A stretch of DNA of 64,000 bases from Tubiluchus corallicola (taxonomy: Eukaryota > Priapulida > Priapulimorpha > Priapulimorphida > Tubiluchidae), in assembly GCA_030141605.1 (NCBI GenBank), contig JAQGDQ010002384.1, positions 250,001-314,000 on the forward strand, read 5' to 3'. Made by a program: the position numbers and the translations under genes. The notes below the pieces were generated by a model. It ran no database searches, was not told the origin of the DNA, and was given only the letters and a program-made list of their open reading frames with translations. Every line of letters starts with the position of its first letter. Within the stretch, counting starts at the first letter, position 1. Positions 63,964 through 64,000 of this stretch are shown piece after piece.

Positions 63964-64000
63964 TGTTACATAATATAGTAAAGTATATCATATCACTCTT

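Larger units (their letters stand above)
63091..64000 (+). other. PBLD intron 3 (incomplete)
   Basis: Starts gtacct. It contains a five-copy 66-base tandem array and a CA/GT-type microsatellite at 63,922-63,963. No further PBLD exon is visible before the window ends. Confidence 0.8.

Overview
This is nuclear DNA from a multicellular animal. The genes are split into short exons with GT...AG introns of 0.5 to 12.6 kb, the DNA is AT-rich, and the introns hold invertebrate-type repeats: a tRNA-derived SINE, TIR elements, non-LTR retrotransposon fragments, an LTR and long (CT)n tracts. There is no prokaryotic gene organisation. The species cannot be named; an invertebrate with a fairly large, repeat-rich genome fits best.

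Layout, all genes on the + strand. 1-10.7 kb: repeat-rich AT-rich DNA with the 3' end of a non-LTR element, a hAT-like MITE and a decayed transposase fragment; it is either the first intron or upstream flank of the next gene. 10,693-50,082: the catalytic subunit A of calcineurin (protein phosphatase 2B). I traced twelve canonical coding exons, plus a likely 9-nt microexon, by in-phase splice junctions. They run from the residues just before the phosphatase domain, through all metal-binding motifs, the calcineurin-B-binding helix, the calmodulin-binding helix and the autoinhibitory segment, to the stop codon. The first coding exon (start codon) was not found and probably lies upstream. 50.1-54.7 kb: 3' UTR and intergenic DNA. 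54.77-57.86 kb: a nest of non-LTR retrotransposons, with a minus-strand element inserted in a plus-strand reverse transcriptase ORF, followed by a second decayed related copy. 59,485-59,839: a solo LTR with a perfect 5-bp target duplication. 59,935-63,090 onward: the first three coding exons of a PhzF/PBLD-family gene that continues past the window.

The most interesting signal is at the 3' half of the calcineurin gene. A second exon at 44,227-44,326, 2.8 kb upstream of the standard calmodulin-binding exon (47,057-47,144), encodes a diverged copy of the same helix with the same entry and exit phases and good splice sites. This predicts mutually exclusive exons that swap the calmodulin-binding helix of calcineurin. 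Right after it (44,619-44,749) is a possible alternative last exon that, joined directly to the calcineurin-B-binding exon, would give a short protein with neither calmodulin-binding nor autoinhibitory segments. The gene may therefore make isoforms with different Ca2+/calmodulin dependence. No transcript data are available here, so splicing is inferred from sequence only.
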